From: Pelobates cultripes | Taxonomy: Eukaryota > Chordata > Amphibia > Anura > Pelobatidae | Length of the DNA: 64,000 nt | Assembly (NCBI GenBank): GCA_933207985.1 | Contig: OW240912.1 | Coordinates: forward strand, 74,227,834 to 74,291,833 | Direction: 5' to 3' | Shown: positions 59,803 to 64,000 of the stretch, in pieces | Layout of the letters: each line of letters starts with the position of its first letter | Position numbering within the stretch: position 1 is the stretch's first letter | Translations under genes and position numbers: made by a program | The notes under the pieces: generated by a model | Databases searched by the model: none | What the model was told of the DNA's origin: nothing | What the model saw: the letters and a program-made list of their open reading frames with translations, nothing else

Positions 59803-61917
59803 GATACAAGGCCGCTACTGATTTTTGGTATAGAGGAACTTTAGGAAAGAGGGATTTGTGCCAGCATAGTTTAAGGGGGGTCATTGTTAAGTTGGGGTGC
59901 TCATAGAAATTCTCAGTTTTTTTTTTTTTTTTTAACAACTTGTGACAGGATAATTCATATATAATTATTCATTAATAATGTATGACTGAACCTGATCTCA
60001 GGCCACCACTAACCAACAACGTAAATGTGGTCTAAATCAGTGATGGTTGTTGCTCTTTGCATAATACTCTACTAGCCTAAAGATACCATGCCATGGTTAG
60101 CCATCGCTGTACTAAATTATGATTTCATACATTATCATGCCATCTATCTCAACTTTTTACATCTGGTTATTGAGTAAACAGCTTTATATTGGTATTTATT
60201 CGACACACAAAAATTAAATTGATATATTTCGAACTCTTACAGGAAGGGCTGTGCTTTCGGCAAATCTTCAGCTGTACTTGGTTGAACTGGCATTTTTTAA
60301 CACAGAAAGAAAGGTGGGCACACCCTAGCTCGAAACTGTGCTTTCACATGTATCGCCTTAATAAGCATGCGCACAACCTATCATAGTGTCCTCTTGACCC
60401 GTTTGCAAGTTGGCCCTTTCCACAGGAAATAAAAATGTATGATGCTGCTTTTATTTTCATTCCTTTCAGGGTTTTATTGCCAGAGCAACAAATTTCTAGT
60501 TTCCCTCAATGCCCCAGCGCTCATCAAAATTATTTATATTTGCTGTACGTTTATTTTCTACAGAAATGCAGATGAATCTGTTACCAGGTAACAATGTGCG
60601 TACTGCTCGACTCCACAGCACCAGACTGTCTGGTGTTTACTTAATATATTTTGTATATAAATAAAACTAATCTTGAGCAAAGATTAATACAAATAATATG
60701 AAAATAAACGGACCAAAATATCTAGTAAATTGTTCTCTTGTGGAGGGCAGCGCTGTGGTCAGCTCAATATTTTCCATCTTTATCTATTAGTCCACAAGAA
60801 GTCTGTTTTGGCAGGATATGTTTTTTTTGTTTTGTTTTTCCCTAGACTCGTTTTACGCAAATAACAGCATTATCTCTTAGACTTATTCTCTGTACAAATA
60901 TATATTTTGAAAAGTTTTTGGGGCAGTCGCATGACATGGTCATGGCTTATACACATCGAGTCACGTAGACTAAAATTGAATAGCATGGCTCAGACACTTA
61001 TTTCTCTTGATCCCCATAAAAAATGCTCTTTAAGTTTAGGCAAGAGGCTATGCTGGGAGAACATTTTATAGGTATGTTATGAACTGTTTGGAAAGTTAAT
61101 TTTAAAGTCACACAGATCTGCTTGATGGTCTCTTTGGAGACTGTGCAAGGTCTGTCAATTAAAACATTTATATTATATATGTATAAGTTCAGGGCTTGAG
61201 TGCTGTTCCTGTTAGTGGTCCTGCAGAACCTGCCCTTTGATACACACTTACCTTCATTGCATACATCACTCCCTTCATCAGCATTACTTCCTGCCCCGAC
61301 CAACTTAAACCCAAGCACAGGGTAAGGGGCGGGAGCGAGTGAAAAGTGGACCCAGTGCAGGACCTACTTGGACACACTCTGCCACCCTGCCCCACTTCCT
61401 TCATTAATCCCTCCCACTAGCATGTACCCACGCACAGTGCAGGGTGGTGGGAGCGCACGGATGCTGCACCATCGCATTACCTGATGAAATGGGGATCAAG
61501 CCAGGTGACAGTGCAAGGTAGTTCTGCACTGCACAGTGTAAGTGAATTGTGTTTCGTAGTCGCTGGCTGCCATACTGAATTGCATTTTTTCCTGACCATG
61601 TTGCCAGTTTGCCAGAAGAACGGCGCCCCCATGGTCTGACGCCCTAGGCAACTGCCTAGGTGGCCTAATGGAAGCGCCCTGCATGTGATTGTATGGAGGT
61701 ATGTAGCTGAATGACAATATGTGACAGTTACAATACAGGACAATTGAACTAAATGAGGTCTGATGAGAGAGATAGTGTGGGTTCACATTACAGCCATTTA
61801 TGTCGTTGACAAGCTAGTTAGGTGGGCTACTACGTATAGATAATCCACAGCACTTGCAGACTGTGTAAATCCACCTTCAATCACCCTATGCACCTCCTCA
61901 TCTCACCCAAAAGTATG
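59803..61917. other. No gene seen; one small repeat scrap
   Basis: No coding or RNA feature that I can support. Around 61620-61685 a GC-rich segment with the palindrome CCTAGGCAACTGCCTAGG looks like a dispersed repeat fragment. Confidence 0.35.
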
Positions 61918-62412
61918 TGTTGTGGAAATAAGGTCTGCACATATTTCCTAGTTAATGAAAATGTCTATTTACTCATTTCACTATATATAATATAAGCTAT
62001 GCACACATGTTTTAACCAAGATGGCAGCTAGAAGCTTCTAACCCCTCCTTTCCTCCCCCTCCCTTTAACACCGACTACCTCGTGCAGCAAGATGGCGCCG
62101 GGAAATCGTGGGAGACCCTCATGGCCCTGGTGACATCACCCCCAGTAGGCAGAGCATTAGAATGACCACTTAACACCTAACCAATAATTGATGTATTATT
62201 CCATGTTATCTCTGACAATGCTTATGATGTAACTTTGCTTTAAAAGGGACCTGCCGTCCCCTCTGAATAAACATTCCTCAAGTTATTCAACAACCTGGAG
62301 CCTGTGTCTGGTGTGAATTACTTCAGGGAGCGTGCACGCATTGTTTCATTGATTTGGCCAGGGGCAGATACACAAAGAAATAATCAATACCTTGATTGAT
62401 TTTTCCATTTCA
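61918..62412 (+). repeat. 5' LTR of an endogenous retrovirus
   Basis: It starts TGTTGTGGAAATAAG and ends CA at 62411-62412, two bases before the primer-binding site. The two ends are imperfect inverted repeats. AATAAA lies at 62266-62271 and a TTTAAAAG TATA-like box at about 62239, giving a plausible U3-R-U5 layout. The left border is the best TG candidate rather than proven; a 3' LTR lies outside the window. Confidence 0.7.
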
Positions 62413-62414
62413 AT

Positions 62415-62432
62415 TGGCGCCCAACGTGGGGC
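62415..62432 (+). promoter_or_regulatory. Retroviral primer-binding site, tRNA-Lys type
   Basis: TGGCGCCCAACGTGGGGC is the complement of the 3' end of a lysine tRNA (Lys-1,2 type) and sits two bases after the LTR. It primes minus-strand DNA synthesis. Confidence 0.9.
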
Positions 62433-63428
62433 CACCGGAGGGCCGGTTCGGAGGGCCGGAACCAACGGACCGGAGCGGACCTCCGGAAAGTGGGACAAGC
62501 GGAGCCTGATCACCTCCATAATACAGCCGTTGCCTGTGTTATTCTCCTGTTTTGTGTCGGTCTGTCTCCGAGTCCACTTCCGGCTTCCAGAAGGCTACTA
62601 GAGACAGGTAATTAGCTCATCCGGTGTGCCTTTTTAAAGTGAACCTGTCGATTGTCTATCTGCCTCCTGTATTCGTTTAAATGTGTGTGACGGCCGGTGT
62701 GTGTTTTTTCCCCTTTTTAAAAGATGTTAGCTTGACTGCCTAGCGGGCAGGGAACGCATTACAGCCGGTGGGGCTGGGATTTTTTGTTAGCTTGACTGCC
62801 TAGCGGGCAGGGAACGCATTACAGCCGGTGGGGCTGGGATTTTATGTTAGCTTGACTGCCTAGCGGGCAGGGAACGCATTACAGCCGGTGGGGCTGGGAT
62901 TTTGTTTGATTATTGCAGTGTTTCATTGGTACTTGTGTTATACCGGGACCAGCCTGGTGGGGGAGGGCTGGGGATTGCTACATTTTAACTATTTGGTACT
63001 AGTGGTGTTAACATGTACATGGCCATTTTACTCTCTGTCATTCTGTGGTTTTTGTTTAATTGTTACAGTGTGGGTACCCTTGGTGTGTGTGTGTGTATAG
63101 TGTGGCTAGTTCTGGATTCTGGGGTTTACACTCATCTCTGTTTGTGATTTTTGCAAATGTCTTCTCGTTAGCGTAGCCACGTTCATCTTCTCTTTTGTCC
63201 TTTATCTCTCCTGTGTCTGTTGCCCAGAGCTGTGTTAGTCACCCACGCCCGCTCGCTCCGGTCCGTGACCGCCACCCCTGGTGGGCGGACCCCCGTGACT
63301 AGTCTACGTTTTTGGAAGACGCACGGGACCCAAGTCCTCGTGGCAGTCGAGCACTGTAGACATTCCTCTTCCTTCTCCTCTGTATCTCCTCTGTATATCT
63401 AACACGTGGCTCACTCCAATTATTCAAG
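62433..63428 (+). other. Retroviral leader with candidate splice donor and triplicated 60-bp unit
   Basis: About 996 bases separate the primer site from the gag ATG. CAG|GTAATTAG at 62605-62614 is a candidate major splice donor. The triplication at 62725-62903 is annotated separately. Several short upstream ORFs are present, so internal initiation or leaky scanning may matter for gag. Confidence 0.55.
62725..62903 (+). repeat. Three tandem copies of a 60-bp unit in the retroviral leader
   Basis: Copies start at about 62725, 62785 and 62845 with an exact 60-base period. They are identical apart from a T-run linker. Each contains CTGCCTAGCGGGCAG, able to form a small stem-loop. The position suits an RNA packaging or dimerisation region. 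Confidence 0.9.
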
Positions 63429-64000
63429 ATGGGGCAGGAACATGCTAGACCTGCTAAGGGCTTGTTGGCTTGTGATATTGTGAAAGAAAGGGCAGGGGAA
63501 GATGCAATGTTGAAACTTAGAAAGATTGCTAAGGTGTGTGGCTTCCAGATGCTGCCCAGTGGGAGATTGCAACCTGAGTTTTGGAGGAAGTTACTCATAG
63601 ACAAGGAAGGGTTGTTGTTGGATAATGGGCTCACAAAAGTTGCAGAGGCTTGGTATCGGGTAGCTAGACGTCTGAAACGGGAAGGGTGGGTCGAGGAAGA
63701 GTTAGATTTTGAAGGGCAAACTGTGTACGTATACCATAGGAGTGTTAACAATGATGATGTTGTTTCCATTGTCCCGTGGCCACCGCCCTATGATGGCGCC
63801 CAGAGCGCAACAGTAAATTCCCGCCCTGCTTCCCCTGTCACAGCACAGACCCCACCCCCCGTGGGTGTGCCTTCAGCTCCCACCCCCCTGTGCCCCGTAC
63901 TCGGTGCAGACGGTGCTTACTACTATCCAGTGCCACTTCATTCGTTCCCACCCACTCCCATGCACCAACCTCCCTTTGACCCAGCCCCCTCCATCAACCC
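63429..64000 (+). CDS. gag: Endogenous retrovirus gag, 5' part, open to the window edge
   Basis: The frame opens at ATG 63429 and stays open for 190 codons, leaving the window without a stop. The protein begins MGQ, giving a glycine at position 2 suitable for N-myristoylation and membrane targeting of the matrix domain. The first 100 or so residues are charged and helical, as in matrix. They are followed by a proline-rich stretch with a PPPY late-domain motif (about codons 117-120), which in retroviruses recruits NEDD4-type ligases for budding. The Gag precursor assembles the particle. The lack of stops suggests a young insertion. Genus is not assignable from this fragment; the Lys primer site alone is not diagnostic. 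Confidence 0.75.
   Translation, partial: MGQEHARPAKGLLACDIVKERAGEDAMLKLRKIAKVCGFQMLPSGRLQPEFWRKLLIDKEGLLLDNGLTKVAEAWYRVARRLKREGWVEEELDFEGQTVYVYHRSVNNDDVVSIVPWPPPYDGAQSATVNSRPASPVTAQTPPPVGVPSAPTPLCPVLGADGAYYYPVPLHSFPPTPMHQPPFDPAPSIN

Noticed and set aside
62392..63402. Short open frames in the retroviral leader
   Set aside because: They lie between the primer-binding site and gag, overlap the 60-bp triplication and show no domain; treated as incidental upstream ORFs.

Overview
The window looks like anuran (frog) nuclear DNA. It is AT-rich, intron-dominated and packed with transposable elements. The element mix fits an amphibian: a DIRS-type tyrosine-recombinase retrotransposon, GIY-YIG Penelope-like elements, CR1/L2-like LINEs, an L1-like ORF1, a Tc1-like transposon, many palindromic TTAA-flanked MITEs and an endogenous retrovirus. 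The organism is inferred from repeat content and one conserved gene; I cannot name the species.

The only host gene I can support is the 3' end of a cytospin gene on the + strand, most likely SPECC1 (cytospin-B). Its last three coding exons lie at 15417-15533, 42019-42078 and 46668-46757. All junctions are phase 0, and together they encode the C-terminal part of a calponin-homology (actin-binding) domain ending in YKYFET and a TAG stop. The introns between them are about 26.5 kb and 4.6 kb. Everything upstream of 15417 is presumed intron, and everything after about 47.2 kb is downstream of the gene.

Layout. 1-2100: intron with one unexplained 171-codon open frame (571-1086) and a MITE. 2101-6422: an internally deleted DIRS element on the - strand. 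It keeps inverted terminal repeats, an internal complementary region, and RT, RNase H and recombinase remnants, and is split by a foldback DNA element (2696-3753) built of nested palindromes. 6.4-15.4 kb: MITEs, a minisatellite and a LINE tail. 17-26 kb: L1-like and CR1/L2-like LINE fragments. 29.9-37.9 kb: a Penelope-rich block with a near full-length element (31603-about 36135) whose inverted pseudo-LTRs carry hammerhead-ribozyme-like motifs, and another such motif at 29961-30001. 39.8-41.15 kb: an 84-bp tandem array made of two related 42-bp halves. 42.5-45.6 kb: a nearly intact CR1-like LINE inside a palindromic MITE. 46-61 kb: MITEs, minisatellites, a Tc1-like element and a second, collapsed Penelope element (57904-58740). 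61918-64000: the 5' LTR, tRNA-Lys-type primer site, leader and start of gag of an endogenous retrovirus that runs off the window.

Most notable observations: five hammerhead-like motifs in three Penelope sequence families, all sharing one extra A beside the catalytic core; the complete DIRS terminal architecture; a three-way-junction foldback at 37290-37430; the palindromic element carrying two TCTCGCGAGA motifs; and a perfect 60-bp triplication in the retroviral leader.
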